NCBI GenBank assembly: GCA_035374585.1
Contig: DAOSPF010000010.1
Coordinates: 3,738-67,737 of the forward strand
Reading direction: 5' to 3'
From: JAKPQD01 sp029572965
GTDB taxonomy: Bacteria > Bacteroidota > Bacteroidia > Bacteroidales > DTGW01
Length of the DNA: 64,000 nucleotides
This document shows positions 33,860-44,900 of this stretch, one piece after another. The notes under the pieces were generated by a model, which was given only the letters and a program-made list of their open reading frames with translations, was not told where the DNA came from and ran no database searches. The stretch's first letter is position 1. Each line of letters begins with the position of its first letter. The position numbers and the translations under genes are program-made.

Positions 33860-34894
33860 TTACCTTATTACAGTAATAGTACCATAGAAAGCTTGGTTAC
33901 GTTTATCGTTGAGCTTGATAATATAAAAATAACTATCCATTGCAGCAATTTTGCCCGATTGTTGGTTCTTCCCGTCCCATGGTACAGGGTAACCTTTGGC
34001 TGATTTAAACACAATCCTGCCCCAACGATCGTATATTTCAACAGTGGCATTAGGAAATTCCAAATTTAAACCAGGAATATCCCAAACGTCATTATGGCCA
34101 TCATTACCAGGTGTTATTACAGTAAGGATCTTCGAAGCGTCAAATGAAACATTACAAGCCAAAATTCGAATAGTATCATAACCTGTACACCCATAAACAT
34201 TAGTAACAGCAACAGAATACAAACGCTCGCCAGGAGTTATCTCAATCTCCTCGGTGTTTAACGGAAACCCATCAGGGCCATTTAAATTCCATTGATATGT
34301 TGCACCCTCATTATAAGCATTTAGCCTTAAAGAACCTTTACATAGTATTGTATCATTACCCAAATTTACCACAGGCAATGGGTGGTACGAAACTACAATA
34401 GTATCTTGTTTCGAACAATTGTATTCATTAGTAACTTTGGCCCATACCGTTTGAGCTGAATTCACAAGAAACCAACTATTGGTAGAGTGATCAGACCACT
34501 CTACAGCTTTAAAACCTTCAACTACCTCAATTGTACGTTGTTCGCCATCACAAAGCTTCAAAGTATCATCTGTAATGTTGTCGAATATATTTTTAGGTGT
34601 AGGGTTGATCTCCACCTGAAGTTCTTTCCAATTTGTAAAACACCCGTTCAGTTCGCCGTAAACCGATAGCTTACGAAAACCAGATGTGTTCCATGATACA
34701 TAAATAGTATCATTCAGCGTGTCAGCTGTAGCAAAAACTCCACCTTCAGCACGCCAGTGAAAAAGCATACCATCTGGACCACTAACATTGTAACGCATAG
34801 CAGTGCCTTTTTCGCATACCTTTTGTATTTGCTGCGCCTGAGAAGTTGCAGCTAATGTAAGCAATGTAATTAATATGTTTATTATCTTTCTCAA
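33860..34894 (-). CDS. secreted protein with T9SS type-B (gliding-motility CHU_C) sorting domain
   Basis: This 344-residue protein has a signal peptide ending 'LAATSQAQ'. Its first domain (about 22-110) is PKD-like, with 'FHWRAEGGVF', 'YVSWNTSGFRKLSVYGELNGC'. Two Ig/PKD-like segments follow ('TDDTLKLCDGEQRTIEVVEG', 'LPVVNLGNDTILCKGSLRLN'). The C-terminal type-B sorting domain starts around residue 255: 'LTVITPGNDGHNDVWDIPGL', 'EIYDRWGRIVFKSAKGYPVP' and 'YFYIIKLNDKRNQAFYGTITVIR'. Such proteins cross the outer membrane by the type IX system. It is last in a cluster of small secreted proteins that share its first domain, and starts three bases after the previous gene. It may anchor or cap a surface assembly. 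Confidence 0.85.
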   Translation of the reverse strand: MRKIINILITLLTLAATSQAQQIQKVCEKGTAMRYNVSGPDGMLFHWRAEGGVFATADTLNDTIYVSWNTSGFRKLSVYGELNGCFTNWKELQVEINPTPKNIFDNITDDTLKLCDGEQRTIEVVEGFKAVEWSDHSTNSWFLVNSAQTVWAKVTNEYNCSKQDTIVVSYHPLPVVNLGNDTILCKGSLRLNAYNEGATYQWNLNGPDGFPLNTEEIEITPGERLYSVAVTNVYGCTGYDTIRILACNVSFDASKILTVITPGNDGHNDVWDIPGLNLEFPNATVEIYDRWGRIVFKSAKGYPVPWDGKNQQSGKIAAMDSYFYIIKLNDKRNQAFYGTITVIR

Positions 34895-34897
34895 AGC

Positions 34898-35581
34898 TTA
34901 CTTTTCATAATTAATATCACCAATAGAAGGTACATCCTGAATATCAATCCTCATGGTTGGTATCTTTGGTGAAGTTGAATAATCCACCTGATAACTGTAC
35001 CCTTCTTTATAATATAGCATGGTAATCCGAACATAGTGGGTTCCCACACTTAAACCCTGAATGTTTACCGTCAGTACCCCATTATACTTGTTGTATGGAA
35101 ACGAAGATTGTACAGGGCCATTGTCAATACGGTATTTGAATAAATACGACTCGCCATCTTTCAGCACATCGCCATCAAAATAAACAGGAAGCTCTAAATA
35201 TCCCGTAACTGGTTTTACATCCGAAGGAGGACAGATATTGACCGACTCCTGGCTGAAATGAACCTGACCTCCACCAATAGTAGGGTCTTCTTTAGCTTCA
35301 ATAATAGCATTAAAAGGTTCTCCTGAACAAACTCCATCAAAAGGAATGACAGACAACTGATAATTACCTACTGCCCATTTTTTGGGCAAACTATCCGTTT
35401 TAACTTCTTCAATAGTATCATTATCAAGAATCCACATAAAATTATCAGCTGTAGCAGATCCGACCCTCAAGGTTTTATTTCCTTCCTTGATAGTCAAATG
35501 CTTTTCCTGTGCTACAACTCCCGTAAAAGACAGTGTTAGCATCACAAGCCAAATAATAATATGTAGTTTATTGTTTCTCAA
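34898..35581 (-). CDS. small secreted protein of the tandem paralogue array (4)
   Basis: This 227-residue protein has a signal peptide ending near 'FTGVVAQ'. It is the most diverged member of the array: an N-terminal PKD-like part ('FMWILDNDTIEE', 'YQLSVIPFDGVCSGEPF'), then 'SVNICPPSDVKPVTG', a beta-rich C-terminal part ('LFKYRIDNGPVQSSFPY', 'GTHYVRITMLYYKEGYSY'), and a final 'VPSIGDINYEK'. The order matches its neighbours. Only four bases separate its stop from the next gene, which carries the sorting domain, so they are translationally coupled. No sorting domain or lipobox is visible in this protein. Function unknown. Confidence 0.8.
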   Translation of the reverse strand: MRNNKLHIIIWLVMLTLSFTGVVAQEKHLTIKEGNKTLRVGSATADNFMWILDNDTIEEVKTDSLPKKWAVGNYQLSVIPFDGVCSGEPFNAIIEAKEDPTIGGGQVHFSQESVNICPPSDVKPVTGYLELPVYFDGDVLKDGESYLFKYRIDNGPVQSSFPYNKYNGVLTVNIQGLSVGTHYVRITMLYYKEGYSYQVDYSTSPKIPTMRIDIQDVPSIGDINYEK

Positions 35582-35596
35582 TTTAGTTTTATATAA

Positions 35597-35623
35597 CCCT
35601 GCCGATGTTTCAGACCGGCAGGG
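35597..35623. terminator. hairpin between two array genes
   Basis: CCCTGCCG (35597-35604) and CGGCAGGG (35616-35623) form a perfect 8-base GC-rich stem. It lies in the 67-base gap between array members 3 and 4. No clear U-tract is present on the minus strand, so it may attenuate transcription or stabilise the upstream mRNA. Confidence 0.5.
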
Positions 35624-35648
35624 CTTTAATCCTTAGTATCTTTAAATA

Positions 35649-36323
35649 TTAGAAAATATTACTAATTTCAGGAGCAGTAGTTACATTGATTGTATGAGTT
35701 GGTTCTGTACCAGCAGAAAACAATGAGGTAGTTCCACTTTCACCTGTAATGCTGATAATTCTGATTGTATGAGCCCCAGCCTGAGCATTAGTAAAAGCTG
35801 TCGCTGCATCAAGAGAACAACTTGTTTTAGCTTCTTCAAATGAAATAGAAACAGCTGCACCATTATCAATAGTATAACTAATACCAGTTACATTACCACC
35901 AGTAAAATTAACAACTGTAGCAGCAGCATCACCACCTGTAGGGTTTGTTGTAGTCTGAGGACACACAGTTTGAGATGCATCCGCAAAAGTTGCACCAAAT
36001 GTCAATGTAGTTACAACATTAATAGTAGCAGTACGGTTATCTCCAGAACAACCATTAGCAGTTCCATAAACAGTCAAATTGCCAGTACTTGGAGCGGCTC
36101 CAAAAGTAACATTAACAGTATTTGCAGTTATTGCATTAACTGCAGCGCTATTAGTAATACCAGCACCAGAAGCGTTCCAGGTATAAGTTACAGGGTCAGT
36201 AATCCCATTGGTCAAGTTTACTGAGAAATCACGGTTTGTATTTTGTAAAACTTCTATCTGAGCCATCAATCCAGAAGCAAATACAAACACAGCTATTGCA
36301 CTAAATAAAATTCTTGTTTTCAT
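35649..36323 (-). CDS. small secreted protein of the tandem paralogue array (3)
   Basis: This 224-residue protein has a signal peptide ending 'FASGLMAQ'. The first domain is PKD-like ('TYTWNASGAGITNS', 'GNLTVYGTANGCSGDNRTAT'). The second contains 'QTVCPQTTTNPTGGDAAATV' and 'VTGISYTIDNGAAVSISFEE', then 'AGAHTIRIISITGESG', and ends 'TTAPEISNIF'. The CP...PTGGD block and the PE..I ending are shared with array member 2. Composition is Thr/Ala/Asn-rich, as in surface proteins. There is no sorting domain, so export beyond the periplasm would need help. Function unknown. Confidence 0.8.
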   Translation of the reverse strand: MKTRILFSAIAVFVFASGLMAQIEVLQNTNRDFSVNLTNGITDPVTYTWNASGAGITNSAAVNAITANTVNVTFGAAPSTGNLTVYGTANGCSGDNRTATINVVTTLTFGATFADASQTVCPQTTTNPTGGDAAATVVNFTGGNVTGISYTIDNGAAVSISFEEAKTSCSLDAATAFTNAQAGAHTIRIISITGESGTTSLFSAGTEPTHTINVTTAPEISNIF

Positions 36324-36358
36324 ATTGTTGCATTTTAATTGTTTACTATTTATTTCAA

Positions 36359-37048
36359 TTAATATGAGATTGGTGAAGTTTCAGGTGAAGAGTAAATTGT
36401 TACATTTTGAGAAGGCAATGTTGATGGAACATAATTTACTCCATTTACTGTATATGATGTAATTCTAATCTCACGTGTTATGTTTGACCCAGAAGTATTA
36501 GTAAAACTTTCATCAAAAGTAACAGTAGGTGTTAGTGTAGTAAGAGTCCCAGAAACACTATTACTTGAAACAAATGTAGCTCCATTATAGATAGAATAAT
36601 ATACTTCATAAGTTTGACCAACAGTAGCTCCTGTAAAGGTAAGAGTTGAAATTGGGTCGCCACCAGTTGGTTGGTTTGTATCCTGATAAGGACAGATAGA
36701 TGAAATAGCACCCATTGTCAATGTTACTGGTAAAGTATTTGAAACTGTAACATTAAGAGATCTTGTAGGGCCATTACAAGAATTGCTACTAATCCCATAA
36801 ACATTAACAGTGAAAGTACCCACTGTACTCCATGTATATCTCATGGTATCAGAATTAGAAGACTGAACAGTCCCACTAACATCCCAGTGAAAGGTTGAGG
36901 AACCAGTACCACCAGTTTTATAAGTAACAGAAGCTCCAGTTTGAACTGTTTGTTGTGCATTAGCACTTTGGTTTATGAAGGCAATTGCTGCAACTGCCAA
37001 ACATGAAAGTAAAATTTTTCTCATCGTTTTATTAAATTTTTTGTTCAT
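36359..37048 (-). CDS. small secreted protein of the tandem paralogue array (2)
   Basis: This 229-residue protein has a signal peptide ending 'FINQSANAQ'; a start at the second methionine (37024) would give a more typical signal. The PKD-like first domain reads 'STFHWDVSGTVQSSNSDTMR' and 'GTFTVNVYGISSNSCNG'. The second has 'SSICPYQDTNQPTGGDPIST' and 'VTREIRITSYTVNG'-like strands ('NITREIRITSYTVNG'). The last residues are 'SSPETSPISY', nearly the same as member 1 ('GTPVTEPISY'). It starts seven bases after member 1. Secreted; function unknown. Confidence 0.8.
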   Translation of the reverse strand: MNKKFNKTMRKILLSCLAVAAIAFINQSANAQQTVQTGASVTYKTGGTGSSTFHWDVSGTVQSSNSDTMRYTWSTVGTFTVNVYGISSNSCNGPTRSLNVTVSNTLPVTLTMGAISSICPYQDTNQPTGGDPISTLTFTGATVGQTYEVYYSIYNGATFVSSNSVSGTLTTLTPTVTFDESFTNTSGSNITREIRITSYTVNGVNYVPSTLPSQNVTIYSSPETSPISY

Positions 37049-37055
37049 AATTTCA

Positions 37056-37766
37056 TTAGTAACTTATAGGTTCAGTAACAGGTGTCCCCAATACTGTATA
37101 TATATGTGTATTTTGTGCATCAATAGTCATAATAGCCCCGTGGCTTGTTGCATTAGTAATAGTAATGGTTTTAGGTATGTCTGAAGTAGTGGAATTAACC
37201 AAAATATCATCTTCACTACCTAAATCAATGCTTGTACCACTGTTTATTGTCCTTGAATGAGATGTAGTTGTTGCCCCAACTGTTAATGTATAAGTTATAA
37301 CAACCGGGTAAACAATATTTCCAGAAAAAGTAAGGTTCAACGTCAGATCAGTGCCAGTAGCCCCAGAACAATCGTCACTACTGGCAGAAGCAAAAGCTAT
37401 GTGAGCATTATTAGGCACCACAGCAACTGTATAATTGGTTATATTCCCCGAAGCACAACCTTCCTGAGATACTTCTTGCACACTTACTGTATAAGTGCCA
37501 GATTGGAGCCATGAAACAGCAATAGAATTATCATGGTCAGCTGTACTGTATGAAAAGTTTGTACCATTTGATCCACCAGTAATATTCCAATTAAATGTAC
37601 TGCTGCCAGTTGAAGCATTTTGTGATGTTGTATAATTATAAGATGAACCAGCTACCACAGTATGGTTTTGTCCATAAGCATGCCCTACCAACATAGTAGC
37701 CATAAACAGTATGGCTGCCACCCTGGTGGTTACATTTTGGACAATATGTAGTAAAAAGTTCAACAT
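37056..37766 (-). CDS. small secreted protein of the tandem paralogue array (1)
   Basis: I start this at ATG 37766, giving 236 residues with a signal peptide 'VAAILFMATMLVGHAYGQ'. Readings that extend further upstream would run through the assembly gap. The first domain is PKD-like ('STFNWNITGGSNGTN', 'AVSWLQSGTYTVSVQEVSQEGC'). The second shows 'DDCSGATGTDLTLNLTFSG' and 'KTITITNATSHGAIM', and the end is 'GTPVTEPISY'. It shares domain order with the three following genes. The gap begins 12 bases upstream, so its promoter region is unknown. Confidence 0.8.
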   Translation of the reverse strand: MLNFLLHIVQNVTTRVAAILFMATMLVGHAYGQNHTVVAGSSYNYTTSQNASTGSSTFNWNITGGSNGTNFSYSTADHDNSIAVSWLQSGTYTVSVQEVSQEGCASGNITNYTVAVVPNNAHIAFASASSDDCSGATGTDLTLNLTFSGNIVYPVVITYTLTVGATTTSHSRTINSGTSIDLGSEDDILVNSTTSDIPKTITITNATSHGAIMTIDAQNTHIYTVLGTPVTEPISY

Positions 37767-37777
37767 CAATTTTTTAA

Positions 37778-37877
37778 NNNNNNNNNNNNNNNNNNNNNNN
37801 NNNNNNNNNNNNNNNNNNNNNNNNNNNNNNNNNNNNNNNNNNNNNNNNNNNNNNNNNNNNNNNNNNNNNNNNNNNNN
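37778..37877. other. assembly gap (100 N)
   Basis: Exactly 100 N, the conventional placeholder for a scaffold gap of unknown length. It removes the 3' end of the gene starting at 38751 and possibly further genes of the same array. Confidence 0.99.
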
Positions 37878-38751
37878 CAGTATATACACCGTTTCGGTAT
37901 AATTGATAAACGATACCACTTGTAGAACCAGCCAATATAACAATCCCTGTTCCATTGCAATAATTTGTACCTGAAACTGTGTATGATGTTAATGTTGTAC
38001 TTCCAAAATATGTACCGTAAATATCAGGGCATCTTACAGAAAAATCTACAAAATCGCCCACCGGACAATCGGTCGAAGTATTAGGTCCTGTATATGTAGC
38101 GTGATTACAAACAGCCTGAGATGGAACAGGAGCAATAAGATTATATGAATTTGTTCCCACATACAAATTACCATCTCCATTGTATGAAACCAAATGTCCT
38201 TCAAAAGTACCTTGTACTGCAATTACGCCATCAGGTGTAATATTAATATCTCCGGAAGAAGAATAGTTACCATGAACAATAAAAGGGCCACCATTTATAT
38301 TGAGAGTTCCGGCACCAGTCATATTAACATTACCAAAAACCTCAATAAGCTTTGAACAAGCAATATTGGCATTTGCTAAATTAAGATTTCCGTATATTTT
38401 TATCTGACCTGAACCTTGAGTAGTCATTGCACAGTTGCCATTAATTGAAACATCTCCATAAATGGATAACACCCCACTGTTAATTTCAAAATTATACACA
38501 TTACCATCAGTAACAGTAATATTTGAATTTAAATCGATGTTTTTATCGCCACCTTGCATTCTGATTAATACACCGTGCCCTGAGTTAACTATAGGAGGAA
38601 TATTTCCACCATTCCATGTTGCAGCAGAAGACCAATCGCCAGCAGATGCAGCCTCATAAGTAGTTTGAGCATTAAATGGCAGATAATAAAATACCATCGT
38701 CAAAACGACAATTATCTTTATTTTGAGGGTACTAAAAAACTTATATACCAT
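37878..38751 (-). CDS. secreted beta-helix/Ig-like surface protein, cut by the gap
   Basis: About 291 residues are readable before the gap. A signal peptide ending near 'YLPFNAQ' is followed by 'AGDWSSAATWNGGNIPPIVN', the same opening type as the giant adhesin. A short-strand beta-helix region comes next ('NVYNFEINSGVLSIYGDVSI', 'KLIEVFGNVNMTGAGTLNIN'). A cysteine-containing segment ('YTGPNTSTDCPVGDFVDFSV') and the start of an Ig-like repeat ('GIVILAGSTSGIVYQLYRNG') follow. The C-terminus, including any sorting domain, is lost in the gap. It lies 201 bases downstream of the giant gene on the same strand. It is probably a smaller relative of that adhesin. Confidence 0.75.
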
Positions 38752-38952
38752 TTGGTAGATACCTTATAGTTAGTGTAGTGTTCAGCAAATATATTATATT
38801 TTTTTCAATAAACTAAACTTTTATAGCAAATTTACACTAACCACAATTTTGAAGTGACTAACAACAAATTTTCTTAGATTAAGAATAAAACCAATACGTC
38901 AAAGAACTAATTTAATTAGCTAATTTGCCAATTAGCTAATTAGTAAATATTT

Positions 38953-41900
38953 TTAATCGTGCGTCATCCCATTGGTAGTTGGGGTAACATATACATTTAT
39001 CGCTTTTGTTTGGTTAGCAGGGTTTGTACAACCCGGCAATGCTGTAATCTGCAATTGCAGAGTAACAGAAGCAGCCGTATTTGATGCAGCCCTGTAAACA
39101 GGAACTATAGTATTAGCACCATTTATTATAGCGCCACCACCTGAAACAACAGACCAATTAAGTGCACTATAATTGGTAATATTAACCCCAGTAACATTTA
39201 AATCATTAGTACCACAAACAGATAGCACCCCTCCCATAATAATAACCGGAGCATTGTTTACGGTCACTGAAGTAATGGTTCTTCCGCTACTAATACAGTT
39301 TGTAGCAGTATTTCTTGCCTCGGCATAATAAGTACCTGTCGTTAAAGCTGTACCTGCGGCCAATGGAGTACCTCCTGTAGCAGATGAATACCAATCAATA
39401 GTACAACCGGTATCAACTGTACCCGTCAAATCAGCAACTGTAGCCCCTGAACAGAAACTTTGGCTAACAGTAGAAGGGATTGCAGGAGTTGCGCTCCAGG
39501 TAAGCGTCCTTGTATCAGTAGCGTTGGTACAACCTCCAGCACCTGTCAGGGTTAATGTAACTGTTGAAGTTCCTGATGTAGCAGAAGGCTGGAAAATAGC
39601 CAGCGCCGGGTTAGAAATATGTTGTGTCCACGTTCCGCCTGCTCCCGACCATGTTATTGCCGAATAATTACCCGAGGCAGTAGCGCCAGTCATAGAAATG
39701 CTCCCATTTCCTGAACAAGAAGGAATATTATCACCAGCTTCAGCAACAGGAGCCTGGCTTATAGTAACAGAAGTACTTCCTGAAGCCTGACAAGTATTGT
39801 TATCTGTAACCACATAGTTCAGCGTATAAGTACCGCCTGTATTGTTATTGTAGTTAGTAGATGCAGATGTAGCAGCAGAGAAAGTACCACCATAAGCAGC
39901 AGCTTCAGTCCATTGATGAGTATATGGAGATGTACCACCAGCCACAGTGGCCAGCAAAGCAATGTTAGTTCCCGAACAGCCCGAATATGTTGCAGGGATA
40001 GAAACTGTAGGAGTTGGATTAACAGTAATACTATAACTTGATGCAGGAGCAGGAGTACTACATCCATTAGTAGCCCTTACGGTTAAAGTACCAGAGGTTG
40101 CAGTAGCAGAAAAATCAATACTAATGGTACCGTCCACACCAGGAGCTGCCGAAGTAAGATATGCATTAACGGGTGTTGCTGTTCCATGCACAGTTGCTCC
40201 TGTTCCTGAGAATTCCCATATATAACCGGTAGCATTAGTTGTAGAAGCCACAGTAAATGTATAATTGCCACCCCTGCAAACCGAAGCTGGGCCAGAAACA
40301 CTTCCTGTTGTGGCAGGAGCCGGGGTATTAGAAACTACAATACTTTGCGAACTTGTTATTCCATTTCCACATGCATTAACCCCTCTGACAGTAAGTGTTC
40401 CAGATGTAGCTGAAGCACTAAAGTTAATATTAGGAGAAGCTGTAGTGCTATTGTTTATGGTCACCCCAGAGCCTGAATACGTCCAATTGTAGCTGGTAGC
40501 ATTAGCAATAGCCGCAACACTATATGGCTCATTCAAAGTATTAGTACAAACAGCAGTACTTCCGTTGATAATACCTGCATCATCGGGAAGAGGATTAACA
40601 GTAATAGACAAAGCACTACTTAGCCTTGAGCAGTTGTTATTAGTCACAACAACATCTACCGAAGATGGATTCAACGTCAATGCATTAGTATTAAATACGT
40701 TAGAACTTCCATTCTGCACNNNNNNNNNNCCGGCATTGGCCGTAAAAGTAATAGCTGCTCCTTCACAAACAGCAGTATTACTGGACGAAATTGTAGCATT
40801 AGGCAGTGCGTTGACTTTAATTACAGCATCAATATTACCCACTAAAGTACCAGGCAAACCTCCCTGAGACACAGATTGCAACACATACGTATATGTATTA
40901 GCTGTGGCTGTAGGAACATTTATAGTATAAGGGCTTGATGTTACATTAGCGTCAGGCTGGGTAACACCATTGAGGCTATAACGCAACACCCATGGCCCGG
41001 TGCCACTAAGAGCAACCACAACATTTGCCGTTGCATTTTGACAAACAATAGCATCACTACTGGTGATTGTAGCAGTACAATTAGAAATATTAGCAACAGA
41101 AGCCAACGTAAAAACAGAATATGTGCCAAAGTTTACTGCATTTTTTGTAGTAATATAACCTGAAGTAGCAGAACCAGTGATTATAGAACCAGCGCCAACC
41201 ACTTCCCAACGACTGCTACCAGAGTTCCATCCAACAATACGTAAGTTATTGATATTAGAAATTGCCCCGGCTATGTCGCTTGAACCATCAAGATAAAGCC
41301 TGACTTTTCCAGAAGAAGAGGTAGAAGGAGCGAAAACACTCCAGTATTCATTGCCACTAACCTTAACTACAGGCGAAAGGCGACTTGAAGTATCATAACC
41401 TGCGGTATGGGCATTATCATAAGTATAAGAAGCGCTCCAATCTCTATAGCCAGAAGGGCCATTAACGGCTAATAAAGCCATCGCCCCAAGATTTCCATTA
41501 TTATTACCAATGGGGAAAGTAAAGCTTCCTCCATTAATCATCACTTTGGTAAGCGTTCCATTAACAAAAGAGTTGCTTAAACCTTTAGCCGGAGAAACTG
41601 TACCCGAATAATTAATGCGTATATTATTGGAACCAGTATTAATCAAACCGGCAGTTAACTTCAATGTGCCATTAATTTCAACATCGTTATTGAGGGTAAG
41701 TCCATTAATATTAGCAATTTCAAGACCCTTAAATGCATTTGTCCCGGTAAAAGAACCGGTAATATTTTGAGGGATAGAACCGTTAAACACCATATAAGAA
41801 TTGGCACCGGCTTCAAAATTACCAGATATTCTAATCAAATCTTTGTGTAAGTATATTTTCCGGTTATCATAAGTAACAGCATATAACAACGCTGTCCCGT

Positions 41901-44900
41901 TAATGGTAAAATCTCCCAATATTTCAAGGTTATTGTTTGGAAATCGTTTATCACCGCTTCCCGACAATACTAAATGGTTTACAGATAGAATATTTCCAAG
42001 AAAATCATAATTATCAGCCCCTCCAAACTCTATGGTACCGCCAGCAGTAGAGAAAAACTCGTCATATACCCCGGCAGAAATAGAACCTTGCTCAAGGTAC
42101 ATCGTACCTGTTCCTCCAATAATTCCATGACGATGACCGGTTGTAACCCCAAGGTTCAGCCTTCCATAAATATTGGTAGCATATTCTTTAATTCCATTTA
42201 CTGAAATAGTTATAGTATGTCCGGCATTTATCTTAGTGATAGCGCCGGAAGGGCCATTAGTAACATTAGGGGACCATACCGTTGCAGTTTGCCAATTACC
42301 TGAAGATAATGTTTCATAATTCATTACATTATCAGGGATAGCACCATTTTTAGTAGCATCAACAGCCCCGGCAGTAAAATCAGCATTAAGTTCAGCATCA
42401 CCTACATTAGCAAAAGAAAAACTTAGTTCATTGTTTATTTGGTCCACTTCTGCCCAGTCGCCTTTGACCCAATTGCCAACACCATCATTTTGCAAGCTGG
42501 CAGGAATATAATCATTAATACTATAAGGAGCTGTAAATTTAATATCAGAAGGAAGATATTTCATTTTAGCTGTTCCGCTGAAAGCAGAAATGCCTGATGT
42601 TTTCATAGTCCAATAGTATTGAAGTGCATTATCAGCATCAACAATGGCAACACCAGTTTCTGTATCTTCAATGATAGAAGGATGAATTTCGTTAGCAGGT
42701 TTAACTGTAATACTTCCTGTACTATTACCATTTGCAGTAATATTGAGGGTTACAGGGGTATATTTACCATCGCAACCAACAGGATAAACAAAAGTTATTG
42801 GTGACGCTGTGGCAGGGAAAACCTTTCTCACACCATTATCAGTAAATGAAATATTTGTTTCAATCATGTTGATGTCTGAAAAAGGCGAAGCTTGTTCAAT
42901 AGTACAGTTCAATCCAAGATCAAGGAGGTTTTTTCCAATATTAAAAATACCTGCCTGCATCCTTAGTGCATTGGTAATTTTGAACTGGTTTGCCACCGGA
43001 ACATTTACACCATGACTGTTATTAATAGTCAACTTACCAAAAGTGCCATTGCCAGTTAATGTTTGAGGTTGAACCCCATTCATCACAATACCATTTCCAA
43101 GGCCGCCATAAACATGCGTCCCATCATTGTAGCAATCACCTTTGACTGAAATAGTATTGCCATTATCTGTTAAAGTACCAGTCTGAATAGCTAAATTATT
43201 AAGAATTGTAAGAGGTGTATTATTAGCTGTCAATGCCAGGTTATTAGATGCTGTTTTTGTCAAGTTATAAAAATTGAGAGGTGTTCCATTGCCAGTAATG
43301 GTTTGAGTTAAAGAACCATCGAAATAAACTGTGTTGCCATTAGGCACAAAAGTTCCAGCTACATTCATGTCTCCCATCAAATACATGTCTTTACCATTAG
43401 CATTAAATGTTGCACCCGCGTCCACCTGAAGAAGGTTTGTAATAGTGGCCGGAACAACATCGAGCCGGGCTGTAGGACTGTTAAAGCCAAAAACATGCAA
43501 TTTAGGCAACTCATCTCCGGCATAAATACTAATAGTTTGGCTTGCCGGAGTCAAAGAAGGATGCCCAATATGAATATTAGCAGCAGTACTAATATTGTTT
43601 ACATCCGGGTCAAAATAGAATGAAGCAATGGTAGGATTGGACTGTTGACGACAAATATAAAGGTCACCACCAGACATGTTAAAAGAACTTCCAGGGTTCA
43701 ATATTTCAAAAACACCACGATTGTTTACTGTAGCCGAATTTTCACCGACAATAACAGTACCTCCAGACTGGGTATAATCCAATGTACCAATGTTAGAAGT
43801 CGGGCTGCGACGTATTTGGGCCCCAACAGTCAATGAACCGGAAGATATTTGTAATACAGAGTTCCCGGAAGACGAATATTCAATTGGATTATTCCCGCCG
43901 GCCATATTTAATGTACCTCCGGCAATTCTTAACAAACCATCTAGTTCAATACCCGAATTTCCATTAGCATTGGCTGTACCCTGTCTAATTTCTAACCCTG
44001 CTGTAGAAGGAATTGAGAAATAATCGTAGCCTGTAGTCAGGTTAATATTGGTAGCTGCATTATTCATGATAAACAAACCATTCTTAAGCTCCAAAGCTTT
44101 AGCGACCCCTGCACCTGATGTTGGCCCGTTAAGGTTAAAGTTGCAATTAAACTGGACTGTAGAAGCAATGCTTGAACCTTTATCGATAATCAAGCGGTAC
44201 AAGTTGGTAACGTTACCAGCAGTAGGGTTAGTGATGGTATAAGTAGCATTCTCTCCACCTGTCATATAAAGGTTGATATGGGCAAGGCTCCCGGCATTAC
44301 CTAACTGAAGGCCATTTGGCACAGCTGGGGTTTCGTCAGCATAAGGTTTTTCATCTATATATATATCACCATTGACTTTTAATGTATGTTCAAGCGCTAT
44401 TCCTCCATTAGGGTTTCTGACATTGATGATAGCGCTGGTATTTTTCATACTTATACCACGCCCAACGGTTATAGTACGCTCATTTCCAGAATTTTGATAA
44501 GCAATTTCAGCGCCTCCATAGCTTCTATTTCCCTGCACACCTGCAGATTCAAAAAATTTAAGCGTCCGGCCTATATTAATGTTACCTGTAGCACCCGAAG
44601 AAAGCACAAGGTTAATATCGCCAAGAATTTCAAAATCTCCGGTAGTATTAATATCTCTGGCAAAAGTAATATCATGGTTATTGTTACCCCAGCCATCATT
44701 AGAAATCATAACATTGGGGAATAATGGAGCGGTATTTTGATAAGTAAAAGGAGTTTCAAAATTTTCATAAAGCACATAAGAAGAATCTTCGCGTGCAAAA
44801 TCGCCAATATCCATCAAATAATAGCTTGGGTCGCTATTATCACGGTTCCAGAACATACCCTCGCCCCTTACATTCTTTGCAGACAACTGTCCGTTATAAT

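Noticed and set aside
37056..37955. Continuous gene through the N run at 37778-37877
   Set aside because: The frame upstream of the gap belongs to the antisense of another gene; a proper ATG and signal peptide start at 37766.
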